This document shows, in pieces, positions 51,786 to 64,000 of a stretch of 64,000 nucleotides of DNA (its first letter is position 1; every line of letters begins with the position of its first letter). A program made the position numbers and the translations under genes. The notes below the pieces were generated by a model. It had not been told where the DNA came from and ran no database searches. It was given only the letters and a program-made list of their open reading frames with translations. Where the stretch lies: NCBI GenBank assembly GCA_964057225.1, contig OZ059895.1, forward strand, positions 16,744,001-16,808,000. Reading direction: 5' to 3'. The DNA comes from Auanema rhodensis. Its lineage: Eukaryota > Nematoda > Chromadorea > Rhabditida > Rhabditidae.

Positions 51786-53846
51786 GGGAGAGAGAGAGAA
51801 AGAGAGGGAGAGGGAGAATTTCAAAGAAAGAGGGGAGAGAGAATTAAAAAGAGAGAGAACGATTATCTACATACTCAATTAAAAATGAAAAGTAAATCGT
51901 ACTTGGAATTTACGTGAGAATCATCCACAACGATAGTTTAATACAGAGAGGTAGATAGAGGGAGAGAGAAAGAGAGAGACAGAGACAGAGAGGGAGAGAG
52001 AGAGAGAGAAAGTAGAGACAAATAGTACTATACATGTATGTTGTAGTTACAGCTTCAGCTTTGCATAATTCACAAAATTTTCAAAAAAAAAAAACAATTA
52101 AAGCTTCAATCAGTCAATCACAGAAACATGAAATTCAGAAGAGGAGAAAACAATAATATTAGTTGATGACGAAATACATTTGCAAACATATGTATATCGA
52201 AGTATCAGAATAAAACGATTATTGTTGTTATTTATTTAAAAAAATAATAAATATTTCTGAATAATGTAAATAAAATAATAAAATAAATAAAGATATTCTT
52301 AACTATATGTTTCGTATTTATATAGAATATTTCATTAATTGTAAGGCTGTGTAGTTAGAAGAATGAAGAACCAACTTAAAAATATTAAAATATGAATGAG
52401 AATTAGATTTGCATCTACATAACAGGTTTGTTCATAAGCATAAACAACCTTTTTTTAAATTTTTAATATTAATTATTTAATAATTAATATTTAATAATAA
52501 TAATATTTATAAGATGCTTAATTATAAGTAAAAAATGCTTTTACAATAAGTTTTTATTGCGTGATTTGTGATTGAGATTGGTAAGAAGCAGCCTGATTAA
52601 TACACATATTAGATTATATCATATAGTATATAGTATAGAGAATATAGTATATATATATATTGTTGTTTTTCATGAAATAATGATGATGCAATATTAAAAA
52701 TTATAAAAAAAAATAATTTTATTAAATACGAGATACAATCTGTTAATAGCTTGTTATTGTAAAGCCCTATTCGTGCAGAATCAAATATATTAAATATGAA
52801 TTTAACAAACAAAATGAAGACTTGAAAGGATGGTAGAGAGAAAGGGAAATCGAGTGATGTGGACGGGATCAAAGTAAAGGTATAGCATATAGTTTAGAGG
52901 AGGGGGGGGGGGAAGGGGAGGCGGAGAGTTGCCGGAAGACGGTATGATGACGAGCGAGAGGGGACATAGGAAAGATGAAAACGAAGTTATATTACTTCGA
53001 AGTAGATTGGCATAATTTGAAAATAAAACATAAACAAAAAAAAAACAAAAAAGAATGTTATCTGAAGAAGATGATCACAAACGTACCGGGTGGTTTGGTG
53101 TGTGGCTCTGTTTTTGGATGTAAATTGCCAGTTCAGGGTAAAGATGATGACGAAAAGTAGCAGATTATGGGCTAGGAGAAGGAGTTGTTGGGGGGGGGGA
53201 GATGTGGGGAGAGGGTGCTTGAAGGGAAGAAAGAAACAGAAGTATAAGAGCGAAAGATCGGCATTGGTTGCTGTCACAGCTACACGATTTTGCCAGTTTT
53301 GAAATGAAAAATTGAGTCTCAAAGACAAGAGATAGTAACTGTATATACGGAAGAGAGAATAATAAAAGAAACTTATAAAAACAAATAAAACTATGAAATA
53401 AGAATGAAAAGGAGTGAAAATGATTGGCCGAAATTGGCTAGGAAATTCTGTCAATAGCATGCTCAGCACGATAACTCTGATAGTTAGAGACTGTTATTTA
53501 ACTTCTTAATTCATCTGATAAATATCTAGCTATGTCATTATTATATAGTATATATATATATATATATAGATATATATGAACAAATCAGAAAAATCATCAT
53601 AATTGTGCTGATGAGAAAGAGAGAGAGGGAGGGAGTATATGGGGTAGGAGGGAGAAAGATGGGCTAACGAGGGGAGCGGGCAGGGAGCAGGAGAAAAGGG
53701 TGGTGGTGATGGTGCTGCCAATTTTTAAAATTGAAATATAATATAATGTATGAAACAGTTAATAATAGAAATGAAAAAATATATAAAACAATAGGAAGAT
53801 GAAAAATAATAGATTTTGACACATCTGATAGCTATAGCCACCGGCT
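49671..53846. other. 4.2 kb convergent intergenic region, repeat-rich
   Basis: This lies between the 3' ends of receptor 2 (+) and the ZFH-2 gene (-). No exon chain is supported. It contains purine-rich microsatellites at about 51713-52015, a direct repeat (51634/51861), poly-G runs near 52902 and 53190, and an AT tract at 53545-53570. The right end is probably the 3' UTR of the ZFH-2 gene. Confidence 0.5.
51634..51949. repeat. Two direct copies of a ~85-bp sequence separated by a GA tract
   Basis: Bases about 51634-51718 and 51861-51949 share long blocks (for example GTACTTGGAATTTACGTGAG and ATCCACAACGAT) with several point differences. Each copy is followed by a GA-rich purine tract, so the whole unit (sequence plus GA tract, about 227 bases) seems to be duplicated. 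Confidence 0.8.
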
Positions 53847-56800
53847 TCACGAGAATAGGCTCAACTCGGGCATGGATGTAATGCGCTTCGTCTGATGTTC
53901 CAATGACGTGATGTGATTCTGATAGTCACGTTGGCTGCCGTATTTCTGATCACACAGATTACAGCTGTAGTGTGTCTGAATGAGCGTGAAGACGACGGTA
54001 CCCGGGCAAAATTGGCGCTGATGCGATTTGAGCTGCGACTCCATCTGGAAGACGTTCGAGCATGTAGGACATCCCCAGCCGACCTGTAAGCAAATTATAT
54101 AATATTTTAAGATTATAGGCATCAAGCTTGCAGATTAATGTTAGTTACAAGCTGAAATATTAAACGAAACGTAAGCTTACCTCAACATCATCGCTGACGA
54201 GCCATTTGCTGTCTTCCGTGGAAATAGTGTCACGGAGGCCATCAACGGTTTCGCCATCATGTGTGAATCGGGTTGATGTCAAGCCTGCAGCCATATCGGA
54301 TTTGATCTGCTCCTTAACGCTGTCAGGGATTTGAAGCAAGTTGATAGGAACTCCGAAGAGTGCTTGATCAAAGACAATCGGTAAGGCTGTAATAAGTTAC
54401 AAGTTAGATGAGCATTGAGAAAATGTTTGCTGTTACCTGCTCCTGGCATCATTAGGTTGAATGGGAAGCCGTTAAGCGGTAAATTGGACATTTGCGATGA
54501 CTTTGGCAATTTAGGGAACGATGAGCTGCTCTTTAAGCTCTTCTCTGATGATGTTGAATTAGTGCCGTTGCCATTCTCATTGGAGACTTCAGATCCTAAT
54601 TCATTCTTAGAAGAAGCTTTGATGACAGCTAGATGAGTGGCACTAAAAATCAAATTAAGCCATTAGTAGGCTATTGCTTGATGAAATAATTTACCTAAAC
54701 AGATGATCCTGCATCGTTGTTCGTCCACCGTACTCCACGTTACACAACTCGCACGAACGAGCTGTATTCCGGAAGACGTCGTCGTCACCGTTTGATGCAC
54801 GATTTTTGCGTTCTTTTGCTCGAGCATTTTGGAACCAAACTTGAACGACTCGCTTATGCAAGCCAATCTCACGGCCAAGTGTATCGCATTCAGTCATGGA
54901 GGGGGTCTTATAATCAGTAAAAATACATTTCATGACCTAAAAAATGATAATATATTTCATCATCTGATGCAAATGATGACGTACATGAACTTGAAGCGGT
55001 GTCAGATGTGTACGGTACCGCTTGCAGTTGGCTGGTGATCGTGATGCAGATGGATGTGAGCCGCTAGCTGCTGATGACAGAAAGTTGGAGAAGCTGGTGT
55101 CATCGACGTAGTCGTTGGTTTCATCGCCATCGCTTTGATTTAGAAACGGCGACATGGATAACGATTCACGGCTGCAACGAGATATGATTAGAAGGATCAG
55201 CAGAAGGAGAAAGACGAGGTTAACGATGCAATGAAGCTTCATTACAAGGGGAGGGGACGGGTTGGATGTAATTCAGAAATAATATCTGAGATGATGACAA
55301 GCATACTACAACTTACTCTTGAGCAGATGAAATAAAATCATTATTAGCATCAGATGAATTGTTGCTACCGGATAACAGGGGCACGTCTTCGGCTTCAGGG
55401 AGCTGATCAACGTCAACAGGTTGGAATATAGCTTGCTGAGCATGTCGATTACCGATATGCTCAATCATTGACTGAAATAGAGAAAAAGATGTTAGTAAAC
55501 TGATAAAGTGATAGCTGAACATACGTTCTTGTTACGGAACAATAAGGCACAAAATGGACAGCGTTTATTAAAATTAGATGAGGCAGGAGGAGGTGGTGAC
55601 GAGGTAGTTGGAGTAGATGAACTGGCAAAATTTGACTGATTAGCTGATTCACACTGCAAAATCTTGAGATGATGGATCGGAATCATCCGTAAATCCGGCT
55701 ACCATCTTGAGCAATGCTTCAGTGCTGGATTTGGAGCCGCCGAGCAGCTTCATAATGTCAGCTGGCTTGGCAGTTTCAGCTAGAGCTGATATAGTTGTTT
55801 GCTGGACGAGCTGAGCTTTCTCATCATCCGTGAGCGTCTCTTCAACTCCCTAAAATGCGATGAATGAGCATGTTAGAGCAGAAGTTGAGCATATAACATG
55901 ATAGCCAACGAGTGTAGAAACATGTGATTCGTACACAGCTACTGTGATGACCAGCATGTTAGCAGCATATTCAACAAACCTTATTATCGTTGGCTAATGC
56001 TATACCGTCATCCTTATAACAGGCTTTCTGTTGATGCTGAATTAACTCATAATATCGTTGAAAAACTAGATTACATCTGTAAATGAATGAATTGAGTTGG
56101 GATGCGATGAAGCTTCACTTGTTACTGTACCTTTTACATTGAAAGTTACATCCGGGTGTGCGGACAAATCGATCGCTGTTCTCATGATTTGGCTGATTTT
56201 CATAAATTTTTCTGGCCTGAAAGCAAATTTTAGTCAAAAAACCTCTAAAAATAGCTTATACCTTCTGACGAGCATTCTGGAACCAGACTACTATAACTCG
56301 TGGACTTAGCTGAAGCTTCTTGCTCAACACTTCGAGATCATCGTCTTTGGGATAAGCTTGCTTATCGAAAAATTGTTGCAAAGTTCGAAGCTGGTAATCC
56401 GTAAAGCGTGTTCGGTTAGCTCTTCTACCAGTTGGAGCTGACGTCGATATTTGCCCTGAAGCGAAAGAAAGCAAATTAATTACATGGATGAACCATTTAT
56501 CGTACCATGCATTTGTTGCTCCATGAACTGGAACGGATTCGTTCCTGCGGCTGCTGCAGCAGCGGCTGCTTGCTGCATCTGCTGCATCATGGCTTGAAGA
56601 TTGAGCGGTACTCCAGATGCGGAACTGGCGCTGGCGCTGCTGGGCGCTGATGCGGCGGCTGCTTGTGCTGCAAGAGCTTGAGCAGCAGCAGCAGCAGCAG
56701 CAGCGGCGGCAGCGGCAGCCGTAGCACTAGCTGATTCCGGCATCTGTGAGCCGGACGAGCTGGAGGAGTTGACACCGGACGCAGCTGAGCTTTGTCCCGA

Positions 56801-57566
56801 GCTGGCACCAGATCCCGAAAGCTGTGACGCTGCTGCGCCACCACTGGAAGAAGGCTGCTTCTTAGCCTCGTCGTCAGAAGAGTCCGACTTCAAGCCAATT
56901 TTCTGCTGAAAAGTTAATATAAATGAAATGAATTGAGAAAAGTTTTGAAGAAAGTCAATTCAGCGAATTTATTTCAGATTTTTGTGCTCCAACATGTGCT
57001 ATGAAATCATGCTTCTTAAGTAATAAATGGGAAAAAACAGAACAAATACACATCAAGCTAGAACATGAATACAGGGAATGCAGCAGAAACAGCTGTAGCT
57101 AATAGTAATGATAGTTATATCTATAGATGTAATATATAATATGAAAAGCTGAAGACGATAGTAAAAAGGAAATGTTTGAGGAAATGAATGAAAATGGCAG
57201 AAGGACTTGAGAATGAGTAGCGAAGCCATTTTCATAAGTAAAAACAATCGAATACAACCAAATGTAAAAAGGTGAGAGGAAAAAATAGATGAAGAAGAAG
57301 AGAAAGATAAAGAAAATTAGAGAGAGAAAGTGTGAAAAAAGAGAAAAAGAGAGGAAGAGAGAGAGAGAGGTAAGGAGAGGGGGAGTAAGATGCAAGCTGC
57401 TTATTCCTTTAAGGGTTCCGGACACCACCTGGTCATATTAATAATGATCTTATGCTACTCCTAATAAGGATCTGTTTACTAATTGGCTCAGTCCAGCTGT
57501 CCGCTTCTACTCTCCGTCTTCTACCTTTCTCTTTTCCCTTCCATCTTTTAGCTTATTTCTCTTTCT

Positions 57567-57613
<47 letters not shown>

Positions 57614-58709
57614 ATCAATTCTTTCAAACTATTTAAAAAAAAATTTGTCTTTCTCGCCTTGTAGCTTATGAACGTCATCATTCTGTTGAATATGCAAACT
57701 GTATGAGCAAAATACATAATAAACTATATGTATTTTCATTTTTATATGAAAATCACACATAGAATATATAAATTGAGATTAAACTATAAGAATAGTATTT
57801 TGAACAGGATGATATACAGTCTCTGATTTACGGCATTAATGCTGGACTAAACCAAAAATTGGATAGCGAAATGAAGAGGATGACGAGGACACGAGGACGA
57901 CTGATCTGAGAGAAGAGAAAAGGATTATAGACATAATAAATTAGGATAATAATAATATGATTATTATTATTATTTTACTAATTATATCATATAAACAATG
58001 AGAAAGATGAGTTAAATATAGGGAAAAATGAAGTAAATTGAATGAAATTTGATCGCAAGTTGAGAATAAAACAATAAAAGAGACGTGGAGAGAGAGCGCA
58101 CTAAGAAGAGAAAAATGGAAACAAATGGAGAGGTAAAGTGGAGGGAAATACGACATTCATCTCATTTAAGAATATAATAAATTGATAATGAAATATAATA
58201 TAGCATATAGTATATAGGTTTCAGAATAAAATAGAAATATCTATATATCTATATCCATATTTGATAATTAACCATGTACGTTGTACTGAATGAATTTCAA
58301 TGACCCTCGACCTGTGTACCATACTAGCTCATGACCAAGCATTATTGATGAAACATGCTTAGGTTATGAGGATATACAGGATTGGACAAATGAATTACAA
58401 GCAGAGAAAAGAAGAGAGAGATAGAGAGAGAGAATGGATGGGAGAGGATGAATGATTGAAAGAGCAGAAGATCTGAATAGATGAAGTAGGGGGAAAGGTT
58501 CGACCAAGAGAAATGAGAAGAGAGAAAAGGAGAGAGGGAGGGAGCTAGGGTAAGCCGCTACTCTAAGAAGGGAAAATTTGATTGAAAGGTAAGAGGTGAC
58601 ATAGTGGTTAAAGATCTAATAACATATTGAACATGTATCAGATAAATATTAATAATATAGAAAAATAATAATTTTCATTCATAATACCTTATAAGGACAA
58701 CAACTAATG

Positions 58710-58760
<51 letters not shown>

Positions 58761-59929
58761 AACACTAGTAGATTGAAATCGCAGTTATATCTGAGATTGA
58801 AGCCATTCATTAGTTAGTAGCTGAATGAGGAACAACTTGAAATGCTCAGGTAAATCATCATCAGACGGTAATATGTAGATGGACGATTGACACTGTTCGT
58901 TCGTCTGCGTCATAGCACACAAAGTACACACATACTTCATTCACTTCATACGAGCATAAGGTGCAAAGCACAATTATTCATGAATTTGTTGTTTTTTTTT
59001 CAAATAGTAAGCACAAAATGAGCGACAACATGGAAGCATACAGCGATTTTGGAGGTAAAAGCAACTGACCAGATTGGATAATGGCAGTATCTTAGCTTCG
59101 CCGGTCTTCTCATACGTGTCCAGATCAATGGCCATTTGAGGTGGCACACTGAAGTTGTACGGTGAATCCTTGTCACGTTGACGTTCCTGCAACAAAGCCA
59201 GATAGGTAAGTGAGATTGAAGAATCGCGTCCTCTACAGAGCATGTGTATGTGTCTGTGTCTGTGTGTGCGTGTGTCTGTGTGCATGTGTGTGTGTGTGTG
59301 TGTGCTATGTTCAGATGAACAACCAGGTTGGCTCACCATTAGAAACATTGCAACTACCACTTTTAGCTTTATCACCATCACAGTAGCAATAGCAATAGCA
59401 ACAGTAGCAGTAGCAGTAGAAGAAGCCAATGATGCCACAGAAACTAAGAGAGATAGATAGATAGAGAGAGAGAGAGATAGCGAGAGAGAAAGAGAGGTTG
59501 AAAGAGCAAAATACATAGAATGAAATTTGAAAATAAGCGAGAAACAAGAGAATATAATAAAAGTTGTTTCATTGAATGAGTGTGAACAAGCGATTGAACT
59601 AATGTGCTAAATGAACTATTCAGGGAGTATGCTGCAGCTTCAAGTTGGTACCAACACCAAGAGAGAAAGAGAAAAGGGTAAATGAGTGAGGGGAGGAGAG
59701 GAGGCCTTCATGAATTCATTTATTCATATTCAAAGTTACATATGAATGTTTAAATTATAAATCGAATCATTATATGAATATTTCATTACAAATTGAAGCT
59801 ATTTTAATTGCTCTGGGTCAATCTGATATCCATTTCTAGTTTTCGTGTCCAGCTTTCTCATCTCCCGCCTACTCTTTGCGCATACTTCATCATTGAATCT
59901 CTGCTTAAAGCCAAATGTTTCAGGTTGCT

Positions 59930-59980
<51 letters not shown>

Positions 59981-60893
59981 TCTCTCTCTCTCACTCTCTC
60001 GCTTGCCCTTTTCTCCCATTTTCAGCCCCTCCTTCCACCTTCTTACCGCCACCATGTGCCACATGGAACGACAGCCGGAATCGATCTCACTAAATCCAGT
60101 AAACATCTTTTCTTATTTGATTTGGATCATTGGTGATTCACACAGATTTCAAATTACTATATCTTATTATAGACTATTCCATTTCTAAATGAATTATGTC
60201 AATATTTCTCTAACTATATATATATATATATATATATATGCGTATAGTTAGTTTGGCTTTTTCGTCAAATGATATCAGCTAAATCAAAAACCAAGTCAAT
60301 ATTCTTTTTCAATTCAACTCTCCACACATCGAAATACGCATAATGAACTAAAATCTGCTGATTTATGTTTAATGACGAACATACATATCTACATCTACAT
60401 ATATATATATTCACATATAGACGTCAGCAGCATATGCTTGTATATGATTCAAGTTCAAGCTACATCTATGTTGTTTACTTCAACTCATAAATAGCAACAA
60501 TGTCATTTCATCAACAAACACATCAACAACTATAGTCATATCACCCATCAGCACCAGCAACATTAGCAGCATTAACATCAGTATCAGCATTATTCGTTTT
60601 TTTTCTCCAAAAGAGGACAAGTGAACAGCTGGCTGATATAGGTATGGATGAATGTATATATATATATATATATATAACATATCATTGTGGAGCGGTATCT
60701 GCATAGCATATTGACGTCATGCTTTTCATGTAAAAGGTACAGGAGACGTAGAACCTGGGAACACGTTAGGCTCCCACGGTAACAACTGCTTAGTCATCAT
60801 TCATTCGTGTGTATGGTGATCAACACATTTGTCTAATGACATTCATAAAAGTGAAATGATGAAATTGAGGTGTTGAAGGTGGTACAGAAAGAC

Positions 60894-60971
<78 letters not shown>

Positions 60972-63666
60972 GGAGAGAAAGAGAGAGAGAAAGGAAAAGA
61001 GGTTGAATAAGGAAAAAAGAGAGAAGGTTAGAATTATTAATACGGAAAGTACTATGAATTAGATATGATTGGCGTAAGCCGAACCGAAACAAGAGAAAGA
61101 ACAATTCTACATATAATCTCTCTTTCTCCCTCTCTTTCTCTCTCTCTTTTCTTTTTTTTCTCTCTTTCTCTCAACTCTCTCGCAATCTCAATCTTTTTAC
61201 CATATTCTTTTTTTATTCTTCACAATGTTTCAACAACACAGAAATAAGAATAAAAGAGTGAAATATTGAACTAATAAGGAATCAGAATCACTTTTGTCTT
61301 GTGGACAGAGTACAAGAGAATAAAGAGAATGAGATGTAATGTATATGCATATAGAGACACGTATGGCTAAGCTCCTTAGTACCAGCATCACGATCATCAT
61401 CATCATCATCATCATCATCGTGTCAGCTGAATAGTCACACAGGTTTCAGATGACATGGTTGCCGATTAGAATACATCAACTACAACGACATTGAAGATGA
61501 TTCAGCTTGGGAACGTCGTCGTTGTGATCTAATCCAGATGAGCATGATGATTCTCTTGTTGTTGTTGATGTTGATGATGATGAACCTTAATAAGAGTGAA
61601 TGTCCTTTACCTTCTTTAGTTATTCATATGATAACGCAAAGGAGATAAGCCTGTTCTTAAGTTCCTTCTATTCAGAAGCTTACGAAGAGCTGTGGGGTGA
61701 GAGAAGTGGGAAGTTAACATTCACAGTTGAATAGATTGTGCATGTGCATATATGAATAGACAGAACAACTTTAATTTACCTTGAACAGGGTGTTGCGGAA
61801 CCAATGCTTAATGACCTTTTCCGGTAATCCAGCTTTCACAGACATTTCCTTGATTTGAGTTTCAGTTGGACTGTTGTTAATATCAAAATATTGTCTATAA
61901 TATATTTATATTAGTTAACTATATATATATAGTAAAATTTATATAAATTACCGTAAAATTTTGAGTTGATCATCCGAAATTCGAGTACGTGCTCGCTTTG
62001 CCGGTGACTGTCCAATCTGAAGCAAGCCAAATATGGACAATGAAGCGACGAATTGAAAATATTTTTGTTATATTTATATCATAAAAAGTTGGTGGCTCAA
62101 TGATTTGAAATGAAAATAAAAGAATATTTTTAATAATGTTTTGAGAAAATGTAATTTGTAAATTCAACGTTGTCGACGACACCTGTGACTCGGCGTTGTC
62201 GTCGTCGACAACGGTCTGTCGCTGTTTCTATTTAACGCTGCAAATGAAAAAAAAAAGAATTCTCTCTCTCTTTCTCTTGATTTCTCTTGTTCTCTCTCTT
62301 GTTCTTTCTCTATCTCTTTCGTTCTTTCTTTCTCTGCTTTTCATTAATTTCAAAACTCTAAACACTGTACCTGCTGGCTTAACAGCTGATTGCTGAAGAA
62401 GTCTTGCATAGCTTGTGGCATGAAGCCTGACAGTGGATTCGTAGCTGCTGCTGCTCCCAGATATGGTAAGCCTCCCATCATTGACAGCATGGCCATCTGG
62501 GCTAGATCATTTGATTTTGAGCTTCCACTTGCGTCGCCAACTAAAAATAGATGTATCGGGTCAGATTTCAGACAGTTTAAAATAAAAATGCAGCTAGTAG
62601 AAGAGGCTGCATCAGATGAGCTTTACATACGTGGTGGAGTTGGAGAGCTTCGTGGACGTTTCTCGGGTGGCTCACTAGCATCACGGGAAGCAGCTCGACT
62701 AGTTGATACAGATGAATCATTTCCACTTGGCCGAGATTCAATATCTGATAGTGTAGCTAAGAGACGATCAACAAATGCACGATTCACAGAATCGGGTACA
62801 ACAGCAATAGCATGTCGATCAGATGAATGTTGACTTAAAGCCTGAACATAAGAAATGAATTATTTGAATATATAATATCAGTGAAACATACAAGTAACGA
62901 TGACACTGTTTCTCCACAGTTAGGACAATCAACTTGGGCAAGAGATGGAATTTTATCGTCCGGAATAGACACAATAAGATGAAATCTGAACAAACAAACA
63001 TGATTTTAAACAATATTATTAATACTTTTTCTTATTTCAAATCAATCAATCAATATATAAAATATTAATTTTGATTATAACGATGAGTAATTCAAATTGA
63101 ATTATATCAAATTTTTATTTTTAAAATTGCAAACGCCGTAAGCGGTTGGTCATCGTCGAGCCAGCCTGTCAGCCAGCCAAGCAGGTCTGTTGTGTGTATA
63201 TTACCGGCTAAGGCACATGGCAAAATGGGCTGAACTGGCAGAATTCGGGGTGAGAAAGTTTCTTTTTTTTTCCAAAAAAAAAAAAAAAAGATTTGGAAAA
63301 ACATAATGATAGTAATAGAGATGAAATACATAATACTCTTATTATTTAATCGTTCTGTTATTGATTAATTAATGAATTGAAGTAAAAAATTTCTCTTTTT
63401 TTTTTTTTTTTTTTGAAATAAAATTTGAAAAACAAATTCATTATTTGACCCTCATTATCAACTTTTATCTTATTAGGTATAATTGAACTTACTTGAGCAG
63501 AAGATCAGATGTGACACTGGTAAGCTTATCTAATCCGTACTTCTTCATCATCTGAAGCATTTGTGTGCTGGTGGTTGGTTGATTGAGATCATCGTCTGAG
63601 GGAGAATCATTATTGGTTGTTGAACTACCATCAGCTGAAAAACAAAAAGAAATGAGCATGTGCGTG

Positions 63667-63720
<54 letters not shown>

Positions 63721-64000
63721 GCAGGTAAATTTAGAAATTTAATTTTTTTATAATATTCTTCTAGAATAATGATGATTAATATCATATAATACCTGTAAGA
63801 TTGCAAAAAAAAACTAAAAAGACGTCCGAATACTATGAAAGAGACGAAAAATAAAAAAAAAGAAATAGAGATGGTTGTGGTTGTATGCCTCGTTGGTGAG
63901 TCAGATGACATAACGAAGGATGACACCACGTATATCATGAAGATTCTTCTCATTTCATCGTCAATTTACTGTCCGGATTGAAATTGAAGCGAATATTAGA
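53847..64000 (-). CDS. zfh-2: ZFH-2 / ZFHX3-type zinc-finger homeodomain factor, 3' part (5' end outside window)
   Basis: A nuclear DNA-binding regulator of the ATBF1 family. Exons in transcription order are 64000-63970 (partial), 63634-63493, 62985-62892, 62841-62631, 62540-62371, 62016-61952, 61894-61780, 59186-59070, 56905-56506, 56455-56262, 56216-56131, 56076-55980, 55849-55703, 55653-55525, 55471-55317, 55171-54985, 54936-54695, 54642-54437, 54386-54181 and 54083-53847. They join in frame for about 1076 aa to TGA. Homeodomains: HD1 across 62016-61780 and into 59186 ([39 protein letters not shown]), HD2 at 56455-56262 ([28 protein letters not shown]), and a third at 55171-54695 ([27 protein letters not shown]). 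C2H2-like fingers: CPNC (62.9 kb), [15 protein letters not shown] (56.0 kb), [12 protein letters not shown] (55.5 kb), [11 protein letters not shown] (54.7 kb), and CPTC and CNLC at the end. A poly-Ala run lies in exon 56905-56506. The 5' fingers lie beyond the right edge. Confidence 0.95.
56906..59069. other. 2.2 kb ZFH-2 intron
   Basis: No exon is supported. The intron has GA-rich purine runs, CT tracts at 57568-57614, and a (GA)n tract at 58713-58760. Plus-strand open frames here are repeat artefacts. Confidence 0.6.
58713..58760. repeat. GA microsatellite
   Basis: Uninterrupted (GA)n of about 40 bases inside the 2.2 kb ZFH-2 intron. Confidence 0.9.
59187..61779. other. 2.6 kb ZFH-2 intron with GT, CT, AT, GA and ATC microsatellites
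   Basis: This intron splits HD1 just after LFK, before ERQRDKD. It carries (GT)n at 59238-59304, (CT)n at 59932-60000, (AT)n at 60217-60240 and 60655-60676, (GA)n at 60895-60990 and (ATC)n at 61390-61420. No exon is seen. Confidence 0.6.
60895..60990. repeat. Long GA microsatellite
   Basis: About 70 bases of perfect (GA)n, then interrupted GA. It is among the longest perfect dinucleotide runs in the window. Confidence 0.92.
62986..63492. other. ZFH-2 intron
   Basis: AT-rich with A and T homopolymers near 63275 and 63400 and a GC-richer patch at 63130-63250. No exon links in phase. Confidence 0.5.
63670..63716. repeat. GA microsatellite
   Basis: Perfect (GA)n of about 45 bases in the ZFH-2 intron next to the right edge of the window. 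Confidence 0.92.

Noticed and set aside
52987-53469. 160-codon minus-strand frame downstream of the ZFH-2 stop
   Set aside because: Composition is dominated by Phe/Leu/Tyr from AT-rich DNA. It lies 3' of the ZFH-2 stop and is better read as UTR or intergenic sequence.
59808-60188. 126-codon plus-strand frame with Ser-Leu runs
   Set aside because: Translation of the (CT)n tract inside a ZFH-2 intron. No exon signals in phase with anything.

Overview
The window looks like AT-rich genomic DNA from a nematode. Protein genes are split by many short introns (often 40-60 bases) with TTTCAG-like acceptors. The gene set also fits: a CEP192/SPD-2-like centrosome protein of nematode size, a divergent Na+/K+-ATPase alpha paralogue of the CATP kind, tandem nematode-type serpentine chemoreceptors, DIP2, a NEDD4-type ligase and a ZFH-2 homeobox gene. 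I cannot name the genus. There are no bacterial, viral or transposon genes I can support. All models come from reading splice sites and frames by eye, so exon ends are predictions.

Layout, left to right. At 0.7-4.5 kb (+) lies a complete NEDD4-type HECT ubiquitin ligase of 727 aa in 19 exons. At 5.2-8.7 kb (+) lies a SPD-2/CEP192-like ASH-domain protein. A 5 kb stretch without a convincing gene follows. At 13.75-27.96 kb (+) lies DIP2, with a DMAP1-binding domain and two adenylate-forming domains. It has a probable alternative first exon at 20.5 kb. A small antisense membrane-protein gene is nested in a late intron (25.6-26.1 kb).

At 28.8-43.6 kb (+) lies a P-type ATPase alpha-like gene whose first visible exons are separated by a 6 kb intron full of simple repeats. 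Several catalytic and ion-binding residues are replaced, so it reads as a probable pseudo-pump. Its intron at 40.1-42.0 kb carries a second antisense nested gene, a ten-exon, 318-aa multi-pass membrane protein I do not recognise. At 45.0-46.9 and 48.3-49.7 kb (+) lie two tandem serpentine receptors with identical lengths for exons 1-7 and a nearly identical 115-bp patch. A repeat-rich gap follows. From 53.8 kb to the right edge (-) lies the 3' part of a ZFH-2/ZFHX3-type zinc-finger homeodomain gene, whose 5' end is outside the window.

The genes do not form one pathway. The most notable features are the catalytically degenerate ATPase, the two antisense genes nested in host introns, the alternative DIP2 N-terminus, two GC-AG introns required by the reading frames, and the receptor gene-conversion patch.
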